A stretch of DNA of 64,000 nt from Todiramphus chloris collaris (GCA_025345505.1 JANVCC010000021.1:28840970-28904969); one strand, 5' to 3'. Shown: positions 1 to 15,649, counted from the first letter of the stretch. Notes: generated from the sequence alone by a model not told the origin. A program made the numbers and translations.

Positions 1-2940
<2,940 letters not shown>

Positions 2941-3391
2941 GAAACGCTACCTGTTCCAGCCGAGGTTAAGAGCTGGGTCTCTTAACTACCCGGAGTGAAT
3001 TCAGCAGGGCTGAATCCCCCTCTACAGTGTTAACAGGCAGGGCTTTCCCTGACGTGCGTAACAAAAAGAAATAATAACAGAAAATAAAAATTAAAAAAAA
3101 ATTTAAAAATAAAAAAAATAATTAAAAAAAAGCAGGAAAAGAAGTGCCACTCTTCTCCTCGCCATCTGAATTTAACCCTGCCTGCCCCTTAGCATGGCTA
3201 CCCCCTGAAAGTGTCATCACAATCACCTGGGAAATAGCAGCCGAAATGCTACAGGAATGGGCATTATTTTACATGCTGCGTCCTTTGACAAAAAAAAAAA
3301 AATGTTTATGGCTTGTATGTTTTCTCAGCTGTCGGACATTTTGTTCCTGAAATTCAATCAGTGCTGATTGGAGGATTAGATACCACAAACC

Positions 3392-3432
3392 GATGATGAT
3401 GATGATGATGATGATTATGATGATGATGATGA
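3392..3432 (+). repeat. (GAT)n / (TGA)n microsatellite in the 3' UTR
   Basis: About thirteen GAT units run in tandem with one interruption (GATTATGAT). Confidence 0.95.
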
Positions 3433-4092
3433 GAGCAAGACCGCTATACCTTTATTATCCCATCTTTTCCCCTTTTTTTGAATACCACCTGGCCAGCATC
3501 AGCATTACACCCGAGCTGTTCTGCAGACAAGCTGCGTGTGAGTAGGCAAGAAGATTCTGCTGGAGAGGTCCCACTGTCGGAGCTGAAGGGTCACTTGAGC
3601 AGACTTTTGCAATAACGATGGTGGCGTTTTAATGTCGTACCACAATTTGTCATTATGCCCTAGAGGACACCAGCCATTTAACCTTTTATCTTCTGGGTTT
3701 TTTTTCCTTTCTTTTGTCATTAAGTCTGTAAAATAAACAAGGGGCAGCAGCATCACTGCTGAACGTACAATATTAAGTATCTGTTTTACCATGGACTTGC
3801 TTAGAACCGTTTTCTGATTTGTATAGGAAGAGACCACCTAAAAACTACCACCCCATTCTCAATGTGCAGTTTTCTTTCATGCAGGTATCTTCTTCCCCAT
3901 GACCATTATTTGAACACAAGGAAATAGTCAGATGTTACACTCGCTGGTACTAAGGTTAGTGGTGTAGCCATTCATGAAATAAAATTGAATGTACCAACAA
4001 AACAGAGAAGAAACGGCTGTATCTCTTGCAGAGAAAAAGCAATAATAAGTAAAATGGCTCTCGAGACTATAATTTACTCCACACCAACAGAA

Positions 4093-4109
4093 GGGGGGGG
4101 GGGAGGGGG
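4093..4109 (+). repeat. G-rich homopolymer run
   Basis: Eleven Gs, one A, then five Gs. On the sense strand of the presumed KLF12 3' UTR this satisfies a minimal G3N1 quadruplex pattern. Confidence 0.85.
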
Positions 4110-6998
4110 ATGCAGAAACAGCACGTAAGATCATTTAAGTTAATCTTTCTGATGGTTTCACTGACCTGCTAAGTACCACAATTAAGTACTTTCATTTCTT
4201 TCAACATAATACTTGTGTCTGGAAAGCAAGAAGGATAAAGGAGAGAGATGATTGTTGAGGAGTCAGTGGAGGAACCCTAAGTAGGAAGGAGAAATGCTTC
4301 TGCAGTGGTGCTCTGCAAAACATTAGGTTTCTCCCTGGGAGTTAGGGAATAACAAGATTTTGCCAGCTGTCTAGTATGATATAAATGGCCCTTTATATGG
4401 GTACCAGTGGCTGCCTCTGCTGGGAATTTCAATCCAAGCCTTTTCAGATTAAATAAAAGGAAATTCTTGATCATTCCCATACAGCCCTATAATTGTGAAC
4501 CAATTTGTATTAATTGAATTATGTAGGAAAGAGAGAAACTCTTAGTCATCAGTTGTTCATGCAAATGGAATAGTGTTTTTCTGTTTTCTTTCCTCACAAG
4601 GATCTGCCTACTCAGCTGAATTTGACAAAGAGGAGGCTTGGCAAGATTTTTTGTGTTGAGATTTTTATAGCTTAGAGATGAAAGATGTATACATAAAAGT
4701 CTTTTGCAATGCATTTAATTATGAATATTTGGTTCCAGAAATTGCACAGATTAAACTTGTGATGCCACTTGTTCATTTTTAAGTGTTTGACCAGTCTGAA
4801 TTAATTTCTGATTCCTGAAGTAACCGTAGTAATGTTGGGGGGGTATGTTCTGAAATCGAGGTCATCTTTAAGAAAGAAGAGCACAGATCTGAATACCCAT
4901 TCAGATACTGAAAGCAATTGCAGTTAATTGAGGATTAATATGACGGGGATGATACTTTGTAACAGCATTCACAAGGCCCGGAGTTCGATTGTCTTTAATT
5001 AATATTCCCTAGTACCGGATAGTTTATCAACTCTCTGAAGGAAGAATTTAAATACTGTTCAAGCTCAGTCTCCCCTCTGCCAAGTGGTCAGCAGAGAACC
5101 CCAAAACAAATTATTTGCAGTCATTGTGGGGAAAATGCCCTTCTCAGTTCCCTGTGACAGTGCTGGTAAATCAACTTCCACCAAATCGGGCAACATTTTA
5201 GTATCTGGCTCCAAATCAGAAATGAAACAGAAGCGCTAAGTGTCCATGCACGGCGTGTAAAGGCTGCGATGGATCAGGGCTTCTGGATCAGCCGTGAGGC
5301 ATACTGCAGGGCAGCAGAACTGTGTCTTTACCAGCAACATTATGCTGTTGGTTTAAAAAAAATATATAATAATGGTTGTCAGTCTTGTGCGTGAGATGGC
5401 TCATGGATTATGTCTGAGGTCTGTCTTTTATGTACTTCAGTATCGTCCCCTTAAATGGATCTGTCGTTCTTGGCATTTAGGGAAAGAAGTCAGGTCAGGT
5501 AGAAGTCAATTGGTAAAATTATTTTCCTGCCCATGAACATTTTACTGCCTAGTTATTTGAATAGCAGTAATTCAGCTGAAGAATTGATGGCATACCAAAT
5601 TGTTTTCAGAGTCTGTGATTTTTTTGCTCCCATAGAAAATTAAGTTTATTTGACCAGAGACTCTTAAGGCTGTTTTGTTAGCTTATGAGAAGAGTAGTGA
5701 GAGAGGTCATCTCTAATGTTATTCACAAAGGCAGGGTATAACTGGGGTAGATGAGTGTCCTCTTTAGGCTTCCCTTGTTGTCAATGAAAACTGTAAAACT
5801 TCTCCAAGAGAAATTTAGAGGTCTTAAATGTCATCATTCAGCTCTCATCTGCCCCGAGGAGAAGCATACGTTATCACCCTGGGAAGGCTCATCTCTAAGG
5901 CCAAGATCAGTCCGTGTGAATCCCCAGTCTTTCAGCTGGTTGCCCATTACTTTATGCATTGGAAACACTGCAACAGAAAGGGGTTCTGGTTTATATTCAA
6001 AGAACTGCAAAATGATCCAGGATTAAAGCAGCGTTCATGCCAAAGGACACGGGCACAGAGCGTGTCAATGGTAGCAGAACGAAGCCAAAAAGTAAAGGCG
6101 TGTACACTGAATTTTCTAATTTCACAGGCAAGAAGTACGTCCTCAACCTTTCTAGCACATGTGTAAGGGCTTTTCACGCTGTTGTTACCTCTAAGCAACT
6201 TAACACAACCAGCAGTAGTCCGCCACTGGATTTCAAGTACCCAGTATGGTTCTTGACAACTTTCTTATTCATACCAGCACCTGCAGGCTTTGCCCCCAAC
6301 TAGGAACTATTTTCTGGTTTATTTTCCCCTTTGGGGGTATTTTAAGAGAAGTTACTCGTGGGAGGGAGGTGTTTAGATGTGGAGCTGATGTCCCCCCAGA
6401 TTCTCAGGGTGTCCTTCCGTCAGTGGCTGCGATTCAGACCTGCCAAACCTTGGTGCAAAGACCAAGGGTGACTGCTCCAGGGTAATTTCCTCCAAAATTC
6501 TAGTACCCCACCGCAGGTCCATGACATTTCATAACCATCGTGAAGCATATGTAGCATGCAGAAATACCAGATCTCATCTTCACACAACACAGTAGGTCCA
6601 TCTTAATTGAGCAGTTGGGAAAGACAAATTTACAGTGTCACATTCTTTCAGAAAGAAAGAGATTTAAGTTTTTAAGTGTGAGTGAAGGATGGGTAATATC
6701 CATTATGCCTGTCAGAGATTACAAGGGAAGCTGCCACAAAGTGTCAGACTTCGTATGTTTTCAGAAGGATTCAATGGATTTGTCAGGAAGCCTCAGCAGC
6801 CAGCATTATAGGAAAACATAACAAGCAAGCAGCTTTGATACAGAACTTTTTAAATTGTCATTATTTTTTGGGCACCTGTTTTATTCAGCACTGTAAAATT
6901 GGCTCATTGCAACAGCAGTTTATACTTGGAGATGAAGATGCAGTATTCCTTATTCTCTATCATGCTTACGCAATTAATTAAATAGATTTAGACTGACT

Positions 6999-7006
6999 TG
7001 TATATA
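6999..7006 (+). promoter_or_regulatory. Pumilio-type element TGTATATA
   Basis: This matches the PUF-protein consensus UGUANAUA on the sense strand of the presumed KLF12 3' UTR. It is a short motif, so occupancy is only inferred. Confidence 0.35.
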
Positions 7007-7480
7007 TGATTATTTTCTGGAGTTAATGTATAACAAAATTAACAGTGTTGAAAATTACATCAGTGATGTTGATGTTTGGGGTAAACTCACAGTGCAGAGC
7101 ATGGACAAATAGCTGGACAACCTTTTTCCCCTTTAATAACAGTGATCATAAGTCTCATTATCCATTAGCCACATTGAAAATGTATTCTAGTTGCCATTTA
7201 TAAATTTATCTTCTGATAATAAATGCTGTTTAATGGAAAAAAATCTCTTTCTCCTTTATTGAAGACGGGTACCTCAAAATCGGAGTAAGTTTTACTATTA
7301 ATATCCTGCTTGTTTTTCAGTTGGGACTTTGGTTGGGAAAGGTTGGTGTGTGAAGCTGCATCTTCCACAGCAGACAAGTTTTAAGATTGTTCAGTAAATC
7401 CGCCCTACTCCCTCATGCTCATCCATACACTCGTGCACATAAATGTCAGCACTTCCACCTATCTCCACCCATGTGCAGGT

Positions 7481-7495
7481 AATAAATTTCTTCGG

Positions 7496-7526
<31 letters not shown>
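7481..7526 (+). repeat. AATAAA followed by a 31-base A tract
   Basis: AATAAA (7481-7486) is followed nine bases later by 31 consecutive As (7496-7526). The arrangement resembles a polyadenylated RNA end. It may be a simple A repeat, an old retroposed 3' end, or a proximal poly(A) site next to an A-rich stretch. No source gene was recognised upstream. Confidence 0.6.
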
Positions 7527-7528
<2 letters not shown>

Positions 7529-7925
7529 AAACAGAAAAGGAAGAATTGGAAGTAAACACTCTAAAAGAAAATACTACCTTCTTAAGAAACCAGCTCATGC
7601 TACTGTATTATGCCTTTGCCTGTGATTTTGAACTGGAGAAGTGCATTTAAGGATTGTTACTATTTTCACAGTTTTGCTATAGCGTAACAGTTGCTGTGTA
7701 ATACATGCTTATAGAGTCATGCCCATCGGTACCTTCAAAAGGCTTAAATTATGATCAATTTCTGCAGTAAATCAGGTTTTAGTACCAAAATGTAACTATA
7801 AGGATACTGCATCTTTAGAAATTAAAATACCTTGAAAATATTTTACTATACTTGTAACAGTTTAAATATTCTGTAATATATGTGATAGTGGAAAAGTATT
7901 TTCAAGTTCACAATTTTACATGGGG

Positions 7926-7933
7926 TGTAAATA
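7926..7933 (+). promoter_or_regulatory. Pumilio-type element TGTAAATA
   Basis: Exact UGUANAUA match on the sense strand within the presumed KLF12 3' UTR. Confidence 0.35.
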
Positions 7934-10900
7934 GGATAGATGAAGTACATTTTAAAAAATCCTTTAGTTTTCATCAGGAAAACTGGTAAGATAATGCCTT
8001 GCAAAGCTTGAACACAAAACATGAGAAGTAAATTGTTCTCTTTTGTCAAAGCATGTTTTCTCTGCAAAATGGAGTGGCCACTTCTTTGCTGTTTGGCAGA
8101 TGGCGTGCGATATAGTGAAGTCATACTGAGTCCTTCAGTGTCAAATAAGTCAACACTCAGAATGTCTTTGACTGAATAAAGATAAAAAAAACCAATCAAA
8201 ATGAAAACCATATGAAAGGTTTTGGTTGTTTGTTGGGGGGTTTTTGTGGGTTTGGTTTTTTTCCTTCTGGAATTTTACAGTAAACTGCAGATACAGTAAC
8301 AGCAAACTCATTTCATTTTGTTTCTTCTTGCATTTCCCTGACTGCAAGCATCTCGAATAAAGGTTGCAGAGCTGAAATAGGCAGCTGCTCTTTGCTGATT
8401 CCAGGGGAGTTTAGTCTTCTAGGTGCAGTAAAATGTCAACAAAATCAATTGTAGCAGGACAGTTGTGGCATTTAAAATGCACATACACTTCAGCAAGATA
8501 GCCTAAACTTTATTTTAAAAGATGAAACAGAAACTGAAAGTGCCTGTAACTAGAACTGATGGGATGTTCCTATACTTTTACACAGCAATAACTTATGGGA
8601 TTCTGTTAACAATAAGGTGAAAATTAAATTTTACTCAGAGAACAACAATGCAGCACAGAAACAAACACAAAGTGCCATTTGTATTTTCACATGTTGAGAT
8701 ACTGTGTTAGAGGTTTTACTTCTTATTTTCTCGGATAACATCTGTCATATACTTGTAAGAGGAAAATGAATCTTAGTTTACAAATGACTCATATCCATAG
8801 CGATTCTCAGTAGGTGTGAAGGTCGTTGTCAAGTAGTGTTTTAGGGGATTTCTTCCCAATTTATGTCTGATGTGCCCATGTATCCAATCCTCTAGTGAAA
8901 TAATCCAAAAACCAGCAATAAACCCAGTGAGGTTTTTTTTTTTAGGGTGTATGGTATAAAGGGGATTCTCAAAAAATCCTCTGCATCAAACTCTGGAAAC
9001 ACAGAATTCACCTTTCATGTCTCCTTTCTATTTGTCATGTAGTGCTCATAGCATTTAATACCATCTTAGAACCGATTGACTTCAGGAGTGGACAAAATAC
9101 ATCACTTTTTTTTTTTTCATTTGGGGACAAATGAGTGAAAACTTGGGGGCTGCGAGTCTAGAGACTATTAGAATACCAAACAAGAAGTCAATATTGCTAA
9201 AACGGATCAAGGAGATTTTTATTTCAAGTGGCCTAAACATTTGCCTCAATAGACTAATTGATCTTAAAAGAAAGTGGCCAGCTGTGACTCTTCCACTCTT
9301 TTTTTTTCCCCTCACTTTTTTTCTTTTAATCTGGTAGGTTTCTATATACATATATAATAATAATTAAAAAGAAAGAAGTATTAAGTGCTGCTAATGGATT
9401 CTTCAAATAGCAGTGTAATGCCATCCCTCATGCTTCCTCTGCTTCTATAAATGACTTCATTGGATATCAAAATGTAATTGGTTGTCCTAAATACCTTTGC
9501 CAAGGAAGGTTGCTTTCCATCCTCTACATTTGAACTTGTTTATTCAGGCAGAATTTTGTATTTGAAAATTTCCACATTTTGCCTAGACTTTTGCTGCCAT
9601 CGGTGGGTTGTTGCTGGATTGAGAGGATGGGTGTAGGGTTTTTGTTCAGTGAGGCGGGATTGGGTGTGCACAAAGATGTTCATACAAAGAAGAAAATGGA
9701 AGTTAAAGAAAAAAAAAAAGCACATGCACTCACATGTAAAAAACTAGACTTTTATGCACGTCAGTTAATCGTGACAAAACCAGTAGTTTAGTAACAACTT
9801 ACTTTCAAATGCTAGCCACCAGTGGAAATAATCCCATCAGAACATGCATATACTCACTCTGTCATCCTGAGCTTCATCTTCAGACACTAAGCACATTAAA
9901 GAACATGGTTCATGCTGGGAATTTTAGGAGAGCACCAGGGAATGTGTCATCAGAAGGATAAAGGAAACATTAACTTCTTAGCCTGAGCTGTTGTTGGAGA
10001 GGAGCGTTTAGTTCTTTGTTCTGGAGCAGCAACAATACAAGGAGGCACCCTTAGAAGTTTACAGTGTTGGGAGGGTTGGCTGACTCTAGCCCTACCTGTG
10101 TTAGTTCTTGTGCAGGAAAAAGCACCCTGGCTTCACCATCCCAAAATGAAACCAGGCTTTTTTTCCCCTTTATTCTGGAAAACAAACACAGAGTTGGTTT
10201 TTTCTCAATTTTCTTGATTTACCATCATAATTCTGTAACACCTTGTGCTTACTGACTTTAAATTATGTAATACAGTGAGCTGCCCTTTTAGTTTATTCAA
10301 TACACATCTGTTCAGTCCACCAGACAACAAGTAAAACTGGGCATGTGAATTTTAGCTATTACAAAAGTAAGAATAGAAAAAAATTGTTTGAGGCCCTATT
10401 GTCCACGTACATGACCCACAACATCTTCCTCAGTTCAGTCTCAAAAGTTTCAGTGAGACAAGATGCTCACAGTTAGAAAAGGTGAATGGTGGTTCACACA
10501 TTGACTCTCTAAATCTTGTTTCATGCTGTGACCACTGCATTTAAAAAATACTAGTCTGGTAGGGAACCACAGATGATAAATTTGATGGATTGTCATAAAC
10601 ATGGACCATGAAATACAGAAATAGGTTCAGATACTGTTTTTCTCCCTGTCTCTGCCTTTTATAGATGGAAAGTTCCTCTTTGGAAAGACAATTTGAGTCG
10701 TAATCTTCATGGCTGAACTAATCTTTACCACAGTTCAGAGATCATGTTGTCATTTCGGATTTTAAACTGTTTTTCACTGCTACGTTCGCATCTTATTTGT
10801 CATTAAAAAACCCCACAGAATATTTCTTTCCTTACTGTCCAATACATCGCTTCCTTGGTAATGCAAGTTCTCCACTGAACACCTACACAGAATGCCCTCT

Positions 10901-11739
10901 TGATCTGCTGTCTGTCCCTAAAAAATTGTATCTCCCATTTGCACTTGCAGTAGAATATATTATTATACACAGAGATAGTAATTTAAGATTCATGCACCAT
11001 CAGCCTTAAGACCTTTAACCCACAGACACACACATTCATGTACTTCAAGCGAAGAGTTTTGGATGCTGCTAGCAACATGTGGGGTCAAAAATACCACTGA
11101 GTTGGAAAGTTCTTTCAGCTGTGTTTAGGAAAAAACAACACTAATGAAAAATACCATTCTTGGCCAAGTCGCTTATGGAAGAAGCATATTCCCCTATGGT
11201 GTTAGTTGAATGAAATTCTAAGGATGGGGTTGCATTTGGCCCCAAATTGTTCCTCCTAATCAGGTCATTATCGTTGTACGTACCGATGAGAGCTCATTTG
11301 ATCCTCCTGTGTAAAAATACAAAAACATCCCTTAGTTTACAAAGTGATTAATTTGGAACCGAAGCTTCACAGCAGTGGAATTAGTATGTATGGCACCTCA
11401 AATCTTTTTCCTAGATAAGATGCAAAAGGGAGGGTCATTATCGGTAACCCCATAGAGATAATAGTGTCAATAGAGGTCCTACACTTAAAAGGAATAAAAA
11501 TACCAGCGCTAGCAAGCAAACATAGTAGTTTCTCAAGTCTTTCTTTCGCCTTCTTTTCAAAAGCTTTTAAATGCAAAAATTACTTTTCTTCAAAAAAATA
11601 AAAGTAAGCACCTGAAGATCTAATTTCCCAATACTTTCCTCTGCATTTATATACTATGTAGTGTTTAGGCAACACCTATGTTATAAGTTTATTAATATTA
11701 TGTAAGTGTTGTTCTTGTATTTATGTATAGTGTATGTAT

Positions 11740-11747
11740 TGTAAATA
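11740..11747 (+). promoter_or_regulatory. Pumilio-type element TGTAAATA near the UTR end
   Basis: Exact UGUANAUA match about 290 bases before the candidate poly(A) signal, in a very AT-rich stretch (11640-12040). Confidence 0.4.
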
Positions 11748-12035
11748 TACTCAGAGCTTTTTTTTTCTTCTTACTGTAAAATGGTGATTTTTGCCCTATG
11801 ATAATGTAAAGGGAGTCCCCTAATGAAATTCTGTCAGAGGATGATTATTCCACTCTATTCTCAAAGATTTAAAGGAACAAGTGTTTTCGTTTTTAATGGT
11901 GTCTCAGACATATTTTGTTGGTGCATTGCTTTTCTGTATTCAACTTTCCTATGAATTGAGCTGTGAATTGAAATAGAGTTTAAACCTTTAAATGTATGCA
12001 TTTGTATAATTATCTGAATGGAGGCATGAAGGTTA

Positions 12036-12041
12036 AATAAA
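12036..12041 (+). terminator. KLF12: Candidate distal polyadenylation signal of KLF12
   Basis: A canonical AATAAA lies in an AT-rich context about 9.1 kb after the stop codon, matching the long KLF12 3' UTR known in mammals. T-rich sequence at about 12115-12180 could include downstream elements, though it lies rather far away. A second AATAAA is at 12295-12300. RNA data would be needed to choose between them. Confidence 0.5.
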
Positions 12042-12060
12042 GCATTTTGTATGGAACAAA

Positions 12061-13880
12061 ACCCCTAATTATTACTGTGGATGACTCAGACCTTCTGGAT
12101 TACCCAGTTATTAACTTTTTTTAATTAAACCTTTGTTTAAAAAATCTTTTCTATAAACATATAGTGATTTTTTTTTAATGGAATGTTTGCTTAAGAAATG
12201 GATTTCACTTGCTTTTCTGATTTTTTAAAAGCCATCATACAGAGTAGACGTTCTTTCTCCTTTCACAGTGTGCATCTGTGGCAAAGCTGGAACAAATAAA
12301 ATAGCACTCAGCAGTATAAACAAAAATGTCCTGAGATGATATAAAAATATTTTGCATTACTATATAATATGAGTTCCCTAAAATCCTTTATAATGGAGCT
12401 GTGGATCTGTTTCTCTCTGCTTCTTTCCCTCTCCTTTCCCTGGGGGTAGGGAAGCTGGCAGAGTTAAGGTGCAGCATGCTTGAGGTACCCATGTAGCTGA
12501 GGGGGGATTTGCTCACTGTGTGCCCATGAAACAGATTGTGTACTGTGAATCCCCTTCCTCAGGGCTGGGATCTGTGGCTGCTCCTAGGGACATTTCAAGG
12601 CCACTGGGCTTCTCCCTTGTGCCTGGCCATTCCACAAAGAAACTCCCTTTGTGTTCAAGCCAGTCTAGGACAACTGTGGATATCGAGCAGAGGCTTGGAG
12701 CTGCACTTTGCCCTGACTAATGAAATTTCTCCTTAGATGTGAATTTTCCCTTTCCCTTGCATTTCCAACCACTTGCTTTTAACCGATACAATCATTTATC
12801 TAATAAAATACTTAATGTTGCATGGTTACAGGCAGAGAAACAAGTAAACAAAGTGATTGGGTTTGGAGACCTCTGAGCTTTATCAAGAGACGTGTCTAAA
12901 CCAAAGCCATGCTAGAACAGATGAATCTCTCAAAAGTGCTGATGAATTCAAAAATCAGATTGTCCTACTGTCCCTTCCAAAGCACTTTTACTTTCCACAC
13001 AATAAGCTGTTTGTTCTTCCTCAGTGTCCTGCTTGCGTTTAATATAATTTTTACTCCCAACAGTGCCATAAGTATAAAACTCATCGCTGCCTGTTTAGTC
13101 TGACTTCTCCAGTGAACACCCACACTGTCCATTACCCTGACCCGCGGTCTGTTCCTGAAAAGTTATTTCTTCCACTTGCACAAACAACAGCTCTATTGTC
13201 ATCTAATCCCTCCTGTTTTCTTCCTTTGTTATTGAACAGTCTGTTTGGAGTGAAAACTTGGCACGTGGTATTTCATACACCATACGGGGCACGTCTGGCT
13301 CTCTGCGAGCATGATGAGGAGCGGCCGCTGGTAACCACCTTCAACTTTGCACGTTGAGTTGCTGGATCTGATAAGCATGGTTCCATCTCTATGTACAGAA
13401 AACAATCACATCAGCATCGTCCTTGAACCTGGGGAGACTGCCCGCCTCCCAGATGGAGCTCTGCTGGTGCAGACTTTCACCCGAGGGTTTATGATGCTAT
13501 TCCTCTTTGCCAGTCTGCAATAGGGAAGCACACCTGTACGAGAGGTTTGGCTGAACGACCTGCTCACTGTACTCCAGCCTGCTGCACTGTGACCCAGTGG
13601 CATGAAGTTTTGTTTGGGAGTTAGTTGAAAGGGCAAGGCGAGGGAGCCAAACTTTGGTGGTTGCTGAGTATTTGTCCTTTCCAAATTGGAGCCAGCACTG
13701 TGGGGCAGGCTGCTCCTGGACACAACTGATCTCTTCAGCAGTTCCTGTGTTCACACTATGGAAATGTGACCCTTACCAACCCTCCCATCCTTGCAAATTA
13801 GGCAAAGTTAGACTCTTCTAATAGATAAAGAGACAAAGGTAGTCAGATGAAGCTGGAGCAACTCAGTAGTTGAGCAAGAA
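12061..13880. other. Intergenic sequence downstream of KLF12
   Basis: I see no gene here. The first part is AT-rich and holds a second AATAAA (12295-12300). A local cluster of CpGs with a GCGGCCGC site lies at 13259-13356. Short frames show no protein family. Confidence 0.6.
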
Positions 13881-13881
13881 A

Positions 13882-14080
13882 TGACAGAATTGCAGAATGG
13901 TTGAGGTTGGATGGGACCTTTGGAGGTCATCTGGGCCAACCACCCTGCTCAAGCAGGGATGCCTATGGCCAGTTGCCAGGACCACGTCCAGCTGGCTTTT
14001 GACTATCTGCAAGGATGGAGACTGCACAGCCTCTCTGGGCAGCTTGTGCCAAGGCTCAGTGACCCTCACAGTAAAATAGT
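13882..14080 (-). mobile_element. CR1 LINE, 3'-end fragment
   Basis: In plus orientation it reads GCAGAATGGTTGAGGTTGG, then GGGACCTTTGGAGGTCATCT, and later CCTCTCTGGGCAGCTTGTGCC, which is the reverse complement of the avian CR1 3' region (end of ORF2 and 3' UTR). The element's 3' terminus is therefore at the left edge. It is a short 5'-truncated copy of about 200 bp with moderate divergence. Confidence 0.9.
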
Positions 14081-14926
14081 GGTTTTTTTATGTTCGGAAC
14101 AGTACCTAACCATTTAAGGTCCCTACTCTCTCTCTCTCTCACTGTAGCCATTGGGCAGAATGGTCTTCCTGGTTAAGGTATTGACCCAGTCTGAAACTGG
14201 CCATGTATTTTTTTACCCATAGGTATTTTCCCTGAGAGGCACCAAATAGCAGCAGTAGCCACTGCCCTTCCTGTTGAAGCATACTAACGAAGGCATTTAC
14301 TGCCTCACATATTTGTCTTGTCAAAAATATATAGCCCATAATAACTAGGGCTGCCACTTGCAGAGGAATGAATAACCAGATTTAGCCAGTAAGCTCAAAT
14401 ATGTCAATATATATTATCCTTCATGTTTTTGCTTTTGCTTATGTCTTTTGCACAACCTCGCTCACAGGTGTACTGTGGCCTTTCCTGGTTATATTTCTCA
14501 TTTGATGGAGATACTTATCCATAAAATCTCCTTGTAAAATATTTCAAATAAATTCTTTTCTTTTTCTTTTTTTTTTCCTGGAGTGACTTCTCTACACCTG
14601 TATTTTTGAGCCCGTACGGAATATTAACAGACAGAAACTAACAATAAAGTCCAGAAACTACTACAAAAGCAAACAGTGAAACCAAGACACTTGCAAAGCT
14701 CTATAAATTTCTGCTGAGCTCGGGTTGCTGTTTAATCTTTATATACAGGTACGTCTCAAGGTTATCTGCTCCTGAGGGGTTCACTGGAGGTTTTTGTGAT
14801 TTGTCATCCGCTCGGCTCCTTATCAGTCGAAGGTATTTCCCCTTGTAACATTTATTACGGGCTCCCCTCTGTGTTTCTTACAAACGTGATGCCATGAAGA
14901 GGCTGTGGTATGCAGCCTGTAAGGAG

Positions 14927-14970
14927 TTATTATATTTCCCTTTGATCCTTATTATATTTCCCTGTGATCA
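14927..14970 (+). repeat. 22-bp tandem duplication
   Basis: Units 14927-14948 and 14949-14970 share TTATTATATTTCCCT-x-TGATC and differ at two positions. Confidence 0.9.
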
Positions 14971-15649
14971 ATGGAATTGTAAATGGGACGCTTGTGTCGC
15001 GTACGTGGCACTGCTGGTGACTGAACCCCAGCACTGGGTGCTGCATGAAAACAAGGGAGCCTGCAGCTCTGGAAAGGAGTTTTCCATCTCCATCCAGCAG
15101 TCTCTGTCTGGAAAAGAAATACAGTTAAATGCATTCATTAAATGTGTCATGTATGTAGAAAAGAAACTACTGTAAATAGCATAAATAACATAACCATTGT
15201 AGCACCTAAGCCAACACACCGGTCTGCCGAAAGATCTCAACCTTTTCCACCAGGATGGTCAAGGCCATCCTTCTGTAACTTGTAGCCATTGTGGCTGATG
15301 AAACCACATGTGGCCGTGTCCAAGGAACTGGGAGGGGAGCACGCTGAAGTTGCTTCATCACCCAGATGACAGGGAGCCCATCTGCATGTGGCCAAGGCTG
15401 GGACAGCAGGGGATTTCCAGGGAAATGGCTTCCTCTCCTGCCTCCACAGCCGGTTGGAAACATGTTGGGACCACCAAAAGAGAGGGCTGACTGCTGTGGG
15501 AAGCAGAATGCAACTGTTCCCCAGCTATCACTTTATCCAGCAGATAAAGGTGCTTTCATTTCTCATTTGTTCTTAAATATCAGCTATGTCTACACTGACG
15601 TCAGAAATCTGACTGGTAGCACGTATAGGCATGCAAGTACATGTGCTTA

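Larger units (their letters stand above)
2941..12060 (+). other. KLF12: Probable KLF12 3' UTR (about 9.1 kb)
   Basis: The stop codon is followed by about 9 kb of AT-rich sequence with no convincing ORF or splice structure. Mammalian KLF12 mRNAs are known for 3' UTRs of roughly this length, and an AATAAA lies at 12036-12041. Earlier AATAAA hexamers at 7218-7223, 7481-7486, 8175-8180 and 8356-8361 could give shorter isoforms. The UTR contains a purine-rich A tract just after the stop (about 3060-3132), a (GAT)n repeat, a G-rich run at 4093-4109 and three Pumilio-type elements. The extent is inferred, not proven. The true end could be earlier or at a second AATAAA at 12295-12300. Confidence 0.6.

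Noticed and set aside
3392-3432. GAT repeat as a coding acidic stretch
   Set aside because: It lies after the KLF12 stop with no supporting frame; microsatellite.
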